Source of the DNA: Schistocephalus solidus
Lineage: Eukaryota; Platyhelminthes; Cestoda; Diphyllobothriidea; Diphyllobothriidae
Direction: 5' to 3'
Assembly: GCA_017591395.1 (NCBI GenBank)
Contig: WEDG01001075.1
Span: 186,001 to 250,000, forward strand
DNA length: 64,000 nucleotides
Positions 23,510-35,659 of this stretch are shown here, one piece after another; the stretch's first letter is position 1, and every line of letters starts with the position of its first letter. A program made the translations under genes and the position numbers. The notes under the pieces were generated by a model that worked only from the letters and a program-made list of their open reading frames with translations, did no database searches and had not been told where the DNA came from.

Positions 23510-23600
23510 TCATGGGACAAGAGCTTTATTCGCCTGACGTTTCGGATTCCAACTCGAACCCATCATCAGAGCTATTATCAGGTATGTCTCGGTATCAGAC
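23510..23600 (-). ncRNA. Hammerhead-like ribozyme motif, best PLE-type core in the window
   Basis: On the minus strand from 23573: GCT, then CTGATGA (23569-23563), one extra T, GGGTT paired to AATCC across the loop CGAGTTGG, then GAAA, CGTC and AGGCG with AATAAAG after it. The conserved CUGANGA and GAAA are intact and helix II has five pairs. Helix III is minimal (A, two bases, U, then C as cleavage base). Helix I is weak here (CT with AG); in other copies the strand is GTCT against AGGC. PLEs in other animals are known to carry such minimal hammerheads. Activity of this copy is not shown. Confidence 0.6.
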
Positions 23601-23719
23601 CCGTGGATGGAAGGCAGTTGGCACTTCATAGGAAGTACAGCCAAATAAGAACTTATCTTGTCGTTTTTTTCGTAGGCAGCTGCGGATTTACAAGTTAGTA
23701 TGTGGTATTGTGGTCTCAA

Positions 23720-25725
23720 ACTGCATTTATCTCGTTCACATCATTATAAAAACGCACAATTTTCACATTTTGCCACGGCCACCAATCTCCTCGGTTTGCA
23801 TGTTCGATAAAACAACTTTTATTTTTACTGTTGAGAAATTCCTGTCTGCTACCGCTAAAATACGCGAATACCTTGAAGTAAAGATAACATATGATCGATT
23901 AATTTTTGAGGGAATAAAAAGCCAGCAATACGGACAAAGTATTGTTTATGTCGAACGTTTGACCTTGTACCTTGGGAGTAATCTGTGATACGAGACAATG
24001 AGTTAATCTCAAAAACGCAATATTTCATTCTTTGAGATCAGAAAAATAATGCGCATCCGATTACTGAAGCATGCAGCTACAAAAGTATCATTAGGGCTAT
24101 TCGCCCTATCACTAATGTTCGAGTGAAGCTGTCATAGTAACAACCGTCCACGCACAGTTTTGGCGGGAACCTTAATCCGGTGACTGCTAGCCAAGTCGGG
24201 AGCCAGTGTGGTGTTGAATATCTAGATAATTGTGGATCACGCGTGCGGTCATCGTTTGGCATATGCATGCGGCAAGGCTCAAGGGCTTGACCGTACCTTT
24301 CAGGACAAACTATTTTGCCAGAAAAGAAGCCTTGAGCGAAGGATGCCATTAATTACAATAAGGAAGGTAACACGCAGCTCGTTTTACTTCTTGACTGACT
24401 AGGAGAGCTATTAATACGTGCAAGCATTTCTTTAAATGCCGTTTGTGTTAAAAATCGCATTTTTGCGAAATAACAAACAAATCTCAATGGAGCCACGATG
24501 GGCAAAGAATTCAGCACGGTTAAAATGCCCAAATCATCCCTCCCATGGGATATTCTTACGTGGCCTGCCACAGCAAGCAGAAATTGCCCCCTCCTGAACG
24601 CTTATTTGCAATCTGATTTGCATAAACCATGAATAATGTAAAAAAACTACTTCCAACTTCGTCCGACCCATCATACTTGGAAGATCCCTTACTCAAAGTA
24701 ATCGTACGAACTCACTATCCTTCATTATCGGTTGTCGTTAAGGAAATGTCTCTACTGGTTTCAAATATGGACCGTTTTTTACTGTCTTTAGAAATGCAGA
24801 AATTACTGAAGCAAGTATGAAACATACTTGGATTTCTTGCCAGGCATATATTTCTGGTCTTGAGCCAACATACAGGAAATTTCAACGATATTCCACCGAG
24901 GTTGACTTTGTTTGATTTACCTGTTAGAACAACTTTTAGTTAAGTTTAGTTTAAGTTTAAATGTTTGACGCTATTAAAGGCAGTGTCTGTTGCGGCGCGC
25001 AGGCAGAAATTTCGACCTTCGGGCTTCTCGCTGAATATCCAGCTGTGTGGGCAATTACAGCTATTCCAACTAGCCGAGCGTAGTACTCGCATTTACTTTC
25101 ACATCTGCCTCATGAACTGTGTTTATTTGAGTTGGAATGACATGTACACTGGAATTCGGTCGGCTCCTGACTTCCCCTATAAAGATTTCGCCTGCACCAG
25201 TTGTTCCGTTCGACTCCAAGCAGAAAATAAATTGTAGAATGTGTCGCATAATTATGGTTCGGGGCCACCGGGCATAAAAGCCGAGAAAAGGGGAACTTTT
25301 GCCCTAGTTTAAAAACAGTGCACAGAAACACTGTCTCCGGCTCTATCGGATCTTTGTCATACGAACGTCAATTTACCTACACAGCGAATAATCACGGCTT
25401 TACGGGTCATGCGAGTGAGGTGCTTTTGGAGCCAAGCCTATTTTATTAGCTGATGGTGCATATGACCAGTTCAGTTAGTGAACACCTGTTTAATTTCCCC
25501 TAGACTATTTATGAACGGAAACAGGTTCTGTGGGCGTCAATAATGCTCTAGTTTTCCAGCCACTGCAAACGAAAAGCCTGTAAAACAATTATTTCATATA
25601 TACGCACAATGCAGACCTAATTTGTTGTCCCGGACTAACATAGCAGAATGGCATTAAAGACAGAGACAGAAGAGAATAGACAGTTCATTTTTTGGTTTCT
25701 TTACCGTCGTCAGCCAGCCATACTT
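23720..25725. other. Intergenic, no recognisable feature
   Basis: No coding region could be supported. A 90-codon minus-strand frame at 24077-24349 has no domain I recognise. Confidence 0.4.
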
Positions 25726-25729
25726 AACT

Positions 25730-25815
25730 CTAGGTATTGCAAGGCCTGCAGCTCGAACCCGCGACCTTTTTCGTGGTATTTTAAAGATCTATCCAGCTGC
25801 GCAACTGGTTGTTTA
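25730..25815 (-). repeat. tRNA-derived SINE or tRNA pseudogene
   Basis: The minus strand shows an A-box-like TTGCGCAGCTGGATAGA (about 25807-25790) and a good B-box GGTCGCGGGTTCGAGCT (25766-25750), spaced as in a Pol III promoter. Acceptor and anticodon arms do not fold well, so a tRNA-derived SINE head is more likely than a tRNA gene. Confidence 0.4.
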
Positions 25816-27945
25816 TCTTGTCAGTTTCTATAATTTATAATAACAGTGGTAGATAAGCGTCAACCAAGCAGATGTTAGCTGCGGTAATTATGTACGTAGT
25901 AACTGCAGTTGTAGCAAATTACTACTTGGTGTCGTGTAATGTGTATTTCATCAGTAAACGATAAACTAGAAACAATTTTGCTAAAGCAAAAAATTCTTAA
26001 TGTGACGCTTGAAGCAAAATAATAAAACTTTTTAGTACTGAGACGCTATGCAATAACTATTTTGATTTCGGTCATAATGTTTTGACAGGTTGATTCCCTA
26101 CTCTAACCGATTTTCCTCGCAGGGACTTCTAAATTCATCCTGACTTCAAAAGACCGGCAGTGTGATGTGTAACTTATGGTGCCTATAAAATATATTCCGA
26201 AACCTATTTATAACTTGTAGTGGAAAAAAATAAGCGCACAAAACATTTTCCGCCATAAAGTATGTAAAAGCTATATTTATCGAGGATATAGGTATCGTGC
26301 TTTGTAAATAAACGCAGTCGAGACGGATTTTTTAATTCAACCATACGCATCAATATAAAAGATTGCCTGCTTGTTTAATCTTCTATATATGTCCTTGCAA
26401 ATTTTGTACAATATGAAATCCCATCCCATAATATATGCCCCTCCCCTATCGCCATACATTAGTGGCTTTTATCACCTAGTGTTCGATGAAGAAATGCAAA
26501 CCTTCCCAGTCGAAATCTGACATCAGGTGTCATAAGAAGTGGATTATTAAATAAAAATCTGACAGCATACAGATGTTGCGCAATTGTTAATTTTTAATTC
26601 CCTCAGAAATGCGTCGCTGGTGTGGAATATATCATTTGAGCTAAAGTTATAGACTTTGTCCGAAATTTGATGTAAATATTTGGACTGACCTCCATCAATC
26701 ACGATGGGATAACCGCATATTATTCATTCGACAATCAACAGGCGATCTTTGGAATTCGAGCTGCCCTTTTTGTTGGCTCTCTATTCTCATGGAAGTTTTC
26801 TGTAATTGTATACTATTCTTCCTAGTTGAATTTAATGTATTTATCTTTTTCGCTGCTTTTTTGTCTACACTATGGTCATTGGGTCATTTCTACAGTATGC
26901 TAGCACCATTTGAATGAACGTTAACTAAAATAATTTACCGAATAATTTCCATGACGCCAGCTGTTGCCCTTTTCAGCCAATATGTCCGATTTGTGGGCCC
27001 TATCTGCTTACTTAATCATGTTAGGGGCGGTTGGCAATTCGCCTTGAAAAATCAACCAAAGAAAACTGTCAATTCCAGACGTCCCGTCGAAAAACTGCAG
27101 TTCAAAAATGCAACAAAACTCACGATATAGCTATTTTTATTTTTAAATGAGCACAATAAGACTGAAGCATTTTGTCTTCAGGAACCACGGTTAAATGTTG
27201 ACATTGACGCACAACTCATAAAGCCCCCATCTCATTTGTTTCTTTCGAACTGATGGAAAATCTTGAGCATCCAGCAGAGGCGGTAAGGAGGCCATTTTGG
27301 TCAACCAGAATTTGTGTATTAACTGTAAGTCCTTATTTTCATATTCTAGTTTTTTAACAGATATTTTTGTTAAATAGACGTTGTTGTTATTGTTAAAAAT
27401 TTATAAGGCAATATATTTAATAGTAGTTAGCTTCTCCCCTCTACATTTAAGGTGCATTAACGCGATTAATTGACTTTCTTTCACGAAAACTTGCTTCACT
27501 GTCTTAAGAGCAATTGATTCTTTTATGTGACGACTTTTAATCATGTGAACCTACGTCCCCTATACACCGTTAGGCTTCAATTATTTGATTTTTTTTTCAA
27601 TACTCGCGTTCATGTCCCTCTTGATCACGTTTAGACCAACCAACCTGACTTTTTCCCTGTAAAAAACAGAGCTCCGTTGTCCGGTTCCGATATTTCTGTA
27701 CTATTAGGCCTTACAAAAGTTATTTCACTTCTACGCATGCACTGTTAATCATACACGAAAGAAAAAATTAAGTTCGCAACACGTCTCCACAATACATTCA
27801 CCTGCTTTAGACTTGCATATCTTATACCGTCCCTAATTTCATCAGACAATCCAATGTCCAGTCGTGCTCCAGCTTCCTTACAATATTTTCAAAAGAAAAT
27901 TTGTATATTAGTTGTCCTCTTGATACTGTTGTGGTCCAACCTGAC
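25816..27945. other. Intergenic AT-rich region
   Basis: Nothing recognisable. The last few hundred bases before 27950 could be the decayed 5' part of the LINE that follows but show no motif. Confidence 0.4.
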
Positions 27946-27949
27946 AGAA

Positions 27950-29205
27950 TTTCTTCTCCCTATCTAAAATTTTTAAGACGTAAAAAAGAAATAATCTACA
28001 AGCTATGCCTCGCTGGCAGTCTAAAGGATGTTAATGCCTTAATAAAAAGTGAGATTTCCAAACAAAATGATCTGTTTGTTAGTCAGCTTTTTGCCTCTCC
28101 ATCCACACCTTCTTTTTCGCTTTTCTCTGTTGAACTCTGGAGGAATCTTAAGCGTCTCACTGGCCAATGTGGTAAACTGGCACATGTGGATGCTGATTTA
28201 GACTCTAAATGAATATTTTATCCATACCTCTACTGACTGCAATCCCCTCTCAAACAACATTTCGCTTCTACCAAGGGTTTTTCTCCGGTGTCCGTTGCAA
28301 CAGTGGAGGAACACCTGAAAAAGGTCCATGGTTCAACTGCTGCTGGGCCGTACGATATCCCACCATTTGTTTGAAAATATTTTTGCTCTCAGATTGCCCC
28401 ATTTTGACTCTCCCTATAAACATGTCCATCATGGAGTCAACGGTTTCTGATATTTGGCGTTCAGTAAGAATCACTCCAATCCCTAAAAAGTACGCTAATT
28501 TTGGTCTTAAGTCTTTCCGTCCAATCGCATGCTCTTTCACTTTACTGAAGCTTGCTGAGCGAGTCGCTCTCGATACAATTAAGCCATTTTCCTCCAATTT
28601 CTCCGACCCATTACAATTTGCATATAAGTCAATGCGTAGTACTCTAGACGATGTTACCCTTGTGGTACATTGAGCTCTACGAGATTAAGAGAAGGGCTGC
28701 CGTGCGTACGCATGCGCATTTCTTGACTACTCCTCTGCCTTCAACACCATCCCGCGCCTTCTCCTCATTAATAAAACATCAGCGTGTGGCTCTCTCGGCT
28801 GGGTTGTCTCTTGGCTCGAAGAATATTTTACTTCCTGCACTCAATTCGTACAATCCAGCAAGTGGAAATCTACTGTCCTTCAAAACAACTGCGGTGTTCT
28901 TCAAGGTGCCATCTTATCCCACTCACCTCTTCTCCCTTCACACTGATGATTTGAGGTCACCAAATGACTGTCTGTACATCAAATATGCTGACGATATGGT
29001 TGTTGGTCATCCTCTTAAAAATCAGACACAGCTCTAATCTCTGAAGGATGGCCTGAACCATCTCTCAGCTTGGTCGTCAGATAATGGTCTTCAACTCAGC
29101 CATGAGAAATCTGTCCAATGTGTTTTTCACCTGCGACCATCTCCAAGTCCTGAATCCTCAGTGGTTCTTCCCATAGTTTCACTGACTAACACCCCCACCC
29201 CTCAA
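27950..29205 (+). mobile_element. Jockey/CR1-like LINE copy 1 (pre-RT and RT)
   Basis: The plus-strand reading shifts frame several times. The pre-RT region is at 27960-28210 (YLKFLRRKKEIIYKLCLA, ELWRNLKRLTGQCGK). RT fingers follow at 28440-28670 (FRPIACSFTLLKLAERVALD, LQFAYKSMRSTLDDVTLVVH), then the SSAFNTI-type block in another frame. The catalytic box KYADDMVVGHPL at about 28980-29015 carries the RT Asp-Asp, and HEKSVQCVFHL lies near 29120. At least four frameshifts are present. A second copy of the same family follows head to tail. Confidence 0.85.
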
Positions 29206-29239
29206 ATACACTTTCGATTATACCAAGCTTCTTTTCTCG

Positions 29240-30450
29240 TGTGTGGACACAGTGGAACAGTGCAACAGTGGACAAAACACCAGAAGAAAGGCCTAGTTTT
29301 ACAGCTTCTGGACCGGATGACGTCTCACCAATTACTCTAAAATATTGCTACTCTCCGATTGCATCTATCTTTAAACACCTAATGAACATGTCTTTCATGG
29401 ACATGTTTGACCTACAGTATGCATCACCCCATCCCTAAAAAATCCACCAATTTCGTTCGTGTCACTTTTCCTCCTATCACAAACTTTTCCACTTGACTGC
29501 AGCTTGCTGAGAGAGTCACCCTTCAAATAATTATCTCATTTTCCTCAAATTTCTCCAACCTATTAAAATTCGCATATAAAGCCAGGCATAGTCTGCTTGT
29601 CGTTGCCCTTGTGGTATATTCGTCTCTAAGTGATTTCAATAAGTGTTGCCGTGCGTATGTATGTGCCTTTTTTGACTACTCCTTTGCCTTCATCAACATC
29701 CCTCGCCATCTCCTCCTTAAAAACATTCACTTGCGGTTCTCCCGGCTGGGCTGTCTCTTGGCTCGAAGATTATTTTACCACCCACACCAAATTCTTACAA
29801 TCCGGCAGGCGGAAATCTACGGTCCTTCCCAACAACTGCGGTGTTCTTCAAGGTGCCATCCAATCCCCTCACCTCGTTTGCCTCCACACTGATGATTTGA
29901 GATCCCCAAACGACTGTATGTATGTAAAATATGTCGACGATATGGTTGTTGGGCACCCTCTTAAAAATCAGACATATCTCCAGTACCTGAAATATGCCCT
30001 CAACCTCGTCTCAGCGTGGTCGTCAGAAGATGTACTTCAACTCAACCATGAGAAATCTGTCCAATGTGTTTTTCACCTGTGACCATCTCCTAGTTCTGAA
30101 TCCTCAGCTGTCCTTCCCAACGAGTTATCCTTTCTGGTACCTTTGCGTAACTGTAATGTACCATCTGTCATTCTCCCTACATGTTTGTACTTTTTGTCCG
30201 TCGTTTACGTTCCTGTCATGCACCACACATCCTTATCTGGGGATTTATACATGCGTTTGTTCTTCCCCTTATCCTCTGTTGTTCTGCCTGGTTTTTCTCG
30301 CTTTGCTCAAAAAGGATTTGCTGATTTTAAAAACGTTCCAGTCAAGCAGTTTGCTGAAGGATTTGATGATTGTGTCCATGCCCTATGCTCTGACCTCATT
30401 GTCGTGATGTCTTCTCGTCCCATGCACCACGGTTTTCGTCACATGACTTA
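29240..30450 (+). mobile_element. Jockey/CR1-like LINE copy 2, including 3' end
   Basis: It starts within the RT (SGPDDVSPITLKYCYSP at about 29305) and repeats the blocks of the first copy: DYSFAFINIPRHLLLKNI at 29680, FTTHTKFLQSGRRKSTV at 29780, and KYVDDMVVGHPL at 29930, where the second residue of the catalytic box is Val instead of Ala. It continues through HEKSVQCVFHL to the 3' region (PVKQFAEGFDDCVHALCSDL at 30340, SSRPMHHGF at 30410). The same 3' region is present inverted at 47060-47720. Frameshifts make it inactive. Confidence 0.85.
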
Positions 30451-31450
30451 ATATACATCAGCGTATCAACACTCTGTTTTAGCATTTCTAAAACGCTATC
30501 TTAGGCGTGAAGAGATTTAAATACATAAGCTGTAATGGGAAATGGCTGCCATTTTAGATATCCATTTCCAACCTTGTGATTCTTGCATATTCTTTTAACT
30601 TATGGCGTTGGAGAGTTGCTTCGAAATCCGATTATAACACACAGCATGCTCCTTTCGTTATTTACCTGAATTTGTGCATATCTCCTCAAGAACTCTTTGT
30701 CTCTTGGAGTAAATTTTCAGGACTGAGGCAACTCCTGCAGCCCTGTCAACAAGCAGTCTAAATGAAGTGACTACGTTGCACCCAAGGGTCGGTTGACCAG
30801 ACCAAAAGCCTGGCAGCAGTTTCTCATCGTCTCAATAGAAAATTTGCCCTTCTTTTTTTAAAAAAAACGAATATGCTGCTTATCCTTAAGTCTCGGCTGG
30901 AAACAATGTTTAGTAAAAATGCCGATAAAAAGTTATTGCTTGATTAACGTTCTCGAGGTGGTAATGAAGGCTCCACCGACTAATGAGAAACGTCCACCAT
31001 TCGGTAAGAACCACCCAAGCAGTCAATGAAAGCAGTAGCATCATCAACAACAACAACAACAACAGTGCCAGATCAGCGTATGATTTTCAAACCAAAGAGC
31101 AAGTGAAAATCTTGGCAAGTTGACGGAGTACAAAGAATCTCCAAGATGTAAACGATGCGAGCGCATCACGACCTGTGCCGATTTTAACTAGGGTTGGGCA
31201 CATTCGTCAAAAGATTTGGAACTGTGTGGTTTAAAGCGTGCTGCAAAGAGGAGCGTTTAAAACCTGCAAGGAAGAGATTGGAAAATTGCACGCACTTGGA
31301 CACAAATTAGAGGAAATTCAGTAGTCTGTACCTAAATTAAACTCCTCTTCTGCCCTCCAAACCCTATTCTGGAATGGTGGTCTGGCAGGGCGTTTTTGTG
31401 GTCAGGGCTGCCCAGGGACGGTTTGAGGTCGAGGTCGCAGTTGGCTGAAA
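30451..31450. other. Intergenic downstream of the tubulin gene, with a (CAA)n run
   Basis: No gene seen. A short (CAA)6-7 run lies at 31043-31066. The tubulin 3' UTR and poly(A) site must lie here on the minus strand but cannot be fixed. Confidence 0.4.
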
Positions 31451-31453
31451 GTC

Positions 31454-34400
31454 TCACTCTTCTGCCGGATCGGCAACAATCTCGTCGTAGTCCTTAACGA
31501 GCGAAGTTAAATTAATCAGGGCCTCGTTGAATTCGCTTTCTTCCATGCCCTCACCCACATACCAATGCACGAAGGCACGTTTGGAATAGAGGATGAAGTA
31601 TTTGTGCACCATCCTCTGCCAGGCCTGTGAGACCGCGGTGTTGTTGGCCAGCATCACAACGTTTCGGCACCTCTGGGCCAAACCACTCTCCAGCCTGCTT
31701 GTGGGTGGTTCTATGGTGATGCCAACCTTGAAACCAGTAGGGCACCAGTCGACAAATGCAACCCCCTTCAGGTCTTACGACATTGAGAGAAGCGTAGACA
31801 TGGTTGGGTGAAACCGCACCCCTATAGAGTAGGGTACATGCCATAAACATGCCTGACGTGGGATCTACCTTGACTAACTGGTTCTCCTTCTCAAAGACTC
31901 TACGGGTGATTTCCAGAGTGGAAATATTATCATGATCGGCCCTCTCTCTGGCGACTCGATAGGGGAGAAGTTAGCGAGCGGAAAATGAATGCGTGGATAG
32001 GGCACAATATTTGTGCGGATTGTGGTCAGGTCGCCGCAGAGAAGCGATCGGAATCGCAGGGCGGCAGTTAGAGAGCTCACCACAACCGAAGCCATCCTGT
32101 TAATGCGGCTGTAGGGCACAATGTTCACTGCCATATAGCGATCGCAGAGTTCGTACATGGCCTCGTTGTCCAGCAGAAGAGCGAAATCAATGTCCTCCAT
32201 GGAAAAGTGCTCACCCAGGATGCTGTTGTAGGGTTCGACCGCGGCCGTTGATAATGCAGCGGATGGGTAAACGGGTATTTCGATTTTTGGAATCTTACGG
32301 TAGTCATTCATCATATCGAGAATGGAGGCGGTCATGCCAGCCCCGGTGCCACCACTCAGACTCCGAAAGAACATCACTCCCTGAGGCATATCGCAATTCT
32401 CCATTGTCCTCCGAAGCTCATTCATAACTCGTCCCAGCATCATCTTTCCAGTGGTGAAGTAACCACGCGCGAAGTTGTTAGCCGCATCCTCGCAACCAGA
32501 AATCATTTTATCTGGATGGAATAGCTTGCGCCATCGACCAACGCGTACTTCGTCTACGGTAAAACATGATCGAAAGAGGTATTATTGTTGAAAATAATTC
32601 AAGAATAATCTGACAGTAAAATCAAAATTCGCCTTCCTTCAAAAGCGAATAAACGGGGATTTGTCAGTATTCCGGAAGGCTGTGTGCGATACTTTTTTAA
32701 TCGAACACAGAACATGCTGCTATATATGTAAGCGGAAACCGCTTGGATACCTGAATTGACATTTAGCGAGAAATACTAACATTTTTCACGTTAAAATGTC
32801 ACTCAAAAAAGTCTCTTTCGAAATAATCAAGTATGTATTTTATGGCGAATCTCTGAAGTTAAGGTTTCAACAGGAACATCAGTGTTATAGCCTAAAACCT
32901 GTCTATTCTTAAATGTATGCAAAAATGACTCCCGTGTTACTTTAAAACAAGTTGTTTGAACAGTTTTGGGTTCTTATTTATGACAAGTGAAAAATCTGAG
33001 AAACAAAGGAACATTTTTTTAAACTTCCAGTATTTGCAAATTATTTTGCTGCATTTAAAGATCCAAATTTCTTACTAGGGAAAACGCGGAATCCTCTTAA
33101 TGACTGTTGTAAATTTCAAAAATACATGGTGTTTACCGTTGGAGATATTCGATGATTTACAAGCATTTGACCACGAAAGTGGTAATAATAAACGTCTGGT
33201 CCATCATCGGATAGCGCAATCAGGCTTCCATAATAAAAGAAGAGGATAGGTAATTTTTGCACTTTTAATATGAGCTTGCAAATCTACTGAGTGTGATGCT
33301 GTAGGGTGAAGCAGGGTTTACGTTTACGTAACCTCCTGAGTGTTTAACCTTCAACTTCGCCGACCGGTTCGCTAAATTCACATCAACGCACCTTGAGTAG
33401 TCAGATCAGAGATGAGCAATGGAGAATTCTAAGGTCGGTTAATAACGGGGATACTCAGACTAAAAGCAGTTTCTGATCTCGTCAAATGCGTGTTGAATGA
33501 CCTTTGACTAAAAGTTGTGTAAACGCAGGCTCTAATGTGCATGAAATCAGCTTCAATATGCTGTTGTGAACAAACATACCATATGATTTTTATTCAGTTT
33601 CTGCCCCTTATTTAACAAGCCATGATGCCACAGCTGTAGGCAGCATAGTGATTAATGCACACATATTCCGACTTTTCGGTCTAATTCATTTTTTTCTCAA
33701 TTACCATGCTTTCTTATTCATAGAATGAAAGAGAATATCCGACTGCTTACACAGGATACTGTGAATTATGAAAAGGGATTCATTTATTTTGATTTGGTTT
33801 AACTGGAGCGTCAAGACCGTGAGATGCGTGTTTTGTAGCAGGTTTGCTAATTTAAGTAAGAGGATGTTTTCGTAACATCTCAATGCCAACCCCTGAGTCA
33901 CCTAGTGTTGGACAGCCTGGAAATCGGATACATGCTTTCACACATTTACTGCTTGGTCGTTGAGGTTATCCAAGTCGGTGTGTTTTACCTTGCACTCACA
34001 ATTTCTGAACCGCCTCCTCTTCGTGATCGACAGACTTGTCATCTTATTGACACCCACGAAACACTACGGCAGGCACTTCGCCTACTGCTTATAATAGGAG
34101 CACCCCTCAACAATTGTTCAATCTATATCCGGCTCAAATGAAGAAAAAGTCGGTAAACTTGCCAATAACGGTGGCTTCCAAGTCGATGTAGATGGAGCGT
34201 GGAACGTACTGGCCAGTGCCAGTGACACTAAAAAAGGAGTCGATGTTCTCACACTCTCGTGGCGGTTCGTAGGCCTGACCCTCACAGGTAATGGCGTGCT
34301 CTGCGCAGTACAGTTCCCAGGCGGCGTTTCCCAGTTGGCATCCGCATTGGCCAATGTGGAGGGAAACGATCTCTCGCTAGGGATAACAAGCATACAAAAA

Positions 34401-34474
34401 CCTGTCAGCATCTGCAATAAGAACTCCTCCATCCGGCATTCCAATGGCAGATAACATAACAGGCTTCCTACCAT
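31454..34474 (-). CDS. Divergent alpha-tubulin, three exons, with two compensating frameshifts
   Basis: Exons on the minus strand are ATG alone (34474-34472, ACCATG followed by GTAGG), 34376-34163 and 32553-31454. Together they total 1317 bases, 438 residues plus stop. ATG-only first exons are common in animal alpha-tubulin genes. Visible features are REIVSLHIGQCG at the N-terminus, VIDEVR across intron 2, and EDAANNFARG with the N-site Asp. The tubulin signature SGGTGAG and IVPYPRIHFPLA follow, and PPTSRLESGLAQRCRNVVML keeps the alpha-specific insertion. AFVHWYVGEGMEE lies near the end. Oddities: the catalytic Glu of alpha (DLTE) is Thr (DLTTIRTN), there is no Lys in the residue-40 loop, and it ends ADPAEE without acidic tail or Tyr. 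One base is missing near 31951-31954 and one extra in the C5 run 31762-31766; the net frame is restored. Either assembly error or a young pseudogene. Confidence 0.88.
32554..34162 (-). other. Alpha-tubulin intron 2, GC-AG type
   Basis: The exon 2 end GTTATTG is followed by GCAAGTTT, not GT. The acceptor TTTTACCGTAG precedes ACGAAGTACGC. Joining there gives Val-Ile-Asp-Glu-Val-Arg, the conserved tubulin reading, in phase 1. The nearest GT (four bases on) would break the frame. GC-AG introns with GCAAGT donors are a known minor class. The 1609-base intron holds no gene I can see. Confidence 0.8.
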
Positions 34475-35540
34475 GGTCACCATATCGGGTTAGAGAACAT
34501 TGATTTACAGCATTACTAGACAGCAAAACAACGGTTCAGAGTTAATATTGGCTTAATCACATACGAGGCAAATGCAGTTTTTCGCAATGTTTTTTTTTCT
34601 AAAAAACGACAAACAGGTGATATAAGCATTGAAATTTACATGCAATCCTTCAAGTAACCCATCTTCAGACAGAAAGTTCGTCAGCCACAAGCAACAAGAG
34701 CCATCGGTGTTCCGATAATGCAGTCGAGACTCGCATAATAGTTAGATTACAGAGGGAAAGACTTAGAGTTCTCGTCGAAATATATTTCATCATATCCAAA
34801 CAAACTGTGGCAACTATAAAAATTGGACTGTGAATGATTGTGCTCTTTACGCGCACATGATAAAAACTTCAAGAGCGTGTCTCGGAGCTCTTCTCAGAGG
34901 TATCATAAGGACCGAATTTCGGAGTCATTGCAGGCTGACCCTCTGTCTGTCTGAAATTTGCGTTTTACCTTCTGTTAGCAGCCTTCCAAATAATGACCCT
35001 TCTCATTTGGTAATATGTTAGAATATCGTAATACTATATAACAAATGATTATGCGTTGGGCCTAAAGCACATGAATATCACCAGATTTTCCGTTTTTCAT
35101 CATACAGCACTAGCACGTCCAACTCAAAGCGAGAAGGGACAAGAGGCACTGTGTTTGCGTGGCATTTTCGTGGGAGGTGACGAGTTCTTCTTCAGGTGGC
35201 AGGCAGCAAATCAACAGCTTGTGATCATATGTTCTTTTGCTGTTATTGGTTCCGAATTTGTGTCGCTATATATTATTCTGCCATTGACTGGTAGTCGTAG
35301 TACGAAATACGAGAAGGTATCAAAAAGGATTCTGTGGACGAGCATTGAAACACCTGCCGCGTATGTTGATGTCTACATTATGATGCTGACTTGGACTGGC
35401 TCCAGCAGTTCAGCGTTGAACCGGGGTACTGAATATGATAACTGTGAATGTGAGTATCTCTGATTAATGCTGCTTTGTAAACGAAAACAACTCTTAGGAG
35501 TTCCGCTGAGCACCGAGATTTCACGTTGAGTGCAGTTATC
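34475..35540. other. Upstream region of the tubulin gene
   Basis: This should hold the promoter and 5' UTR on the minus strand. No TATA box or other element is convincing, and no other gene is visible. Confidence 0.4.
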
Positions 35541-35546
35541 ACTATA

Positions 35547-35640
<94 letters not shown>
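35547..35640. repeat. (TC)n microsatellite, probable SINE tail
   Basis: Ninety-four bases of almost pure TC with two TTTC interruptions. It lies at the 3' side of the minus-strand SINE at 35660-35830, consistent with a (GA)n tail of that element. Confidence 0.95.
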
Positions 35641-35659
35641 GGCTAGTGATATAACTCGA

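Noticed and set aside
28944..28950. CTGATGA considered as a hammerhead core (also near 29888)
   Set aside because: It falls in LINE RT coding sequence in both copies, with no helix II or GAAA at the right distance.
34118..34483. 121-codon minus-strand frame overlapping tubulin exon 2
   Set aside because: It is out of frame with the clear tubulin reading and runs through both introns.
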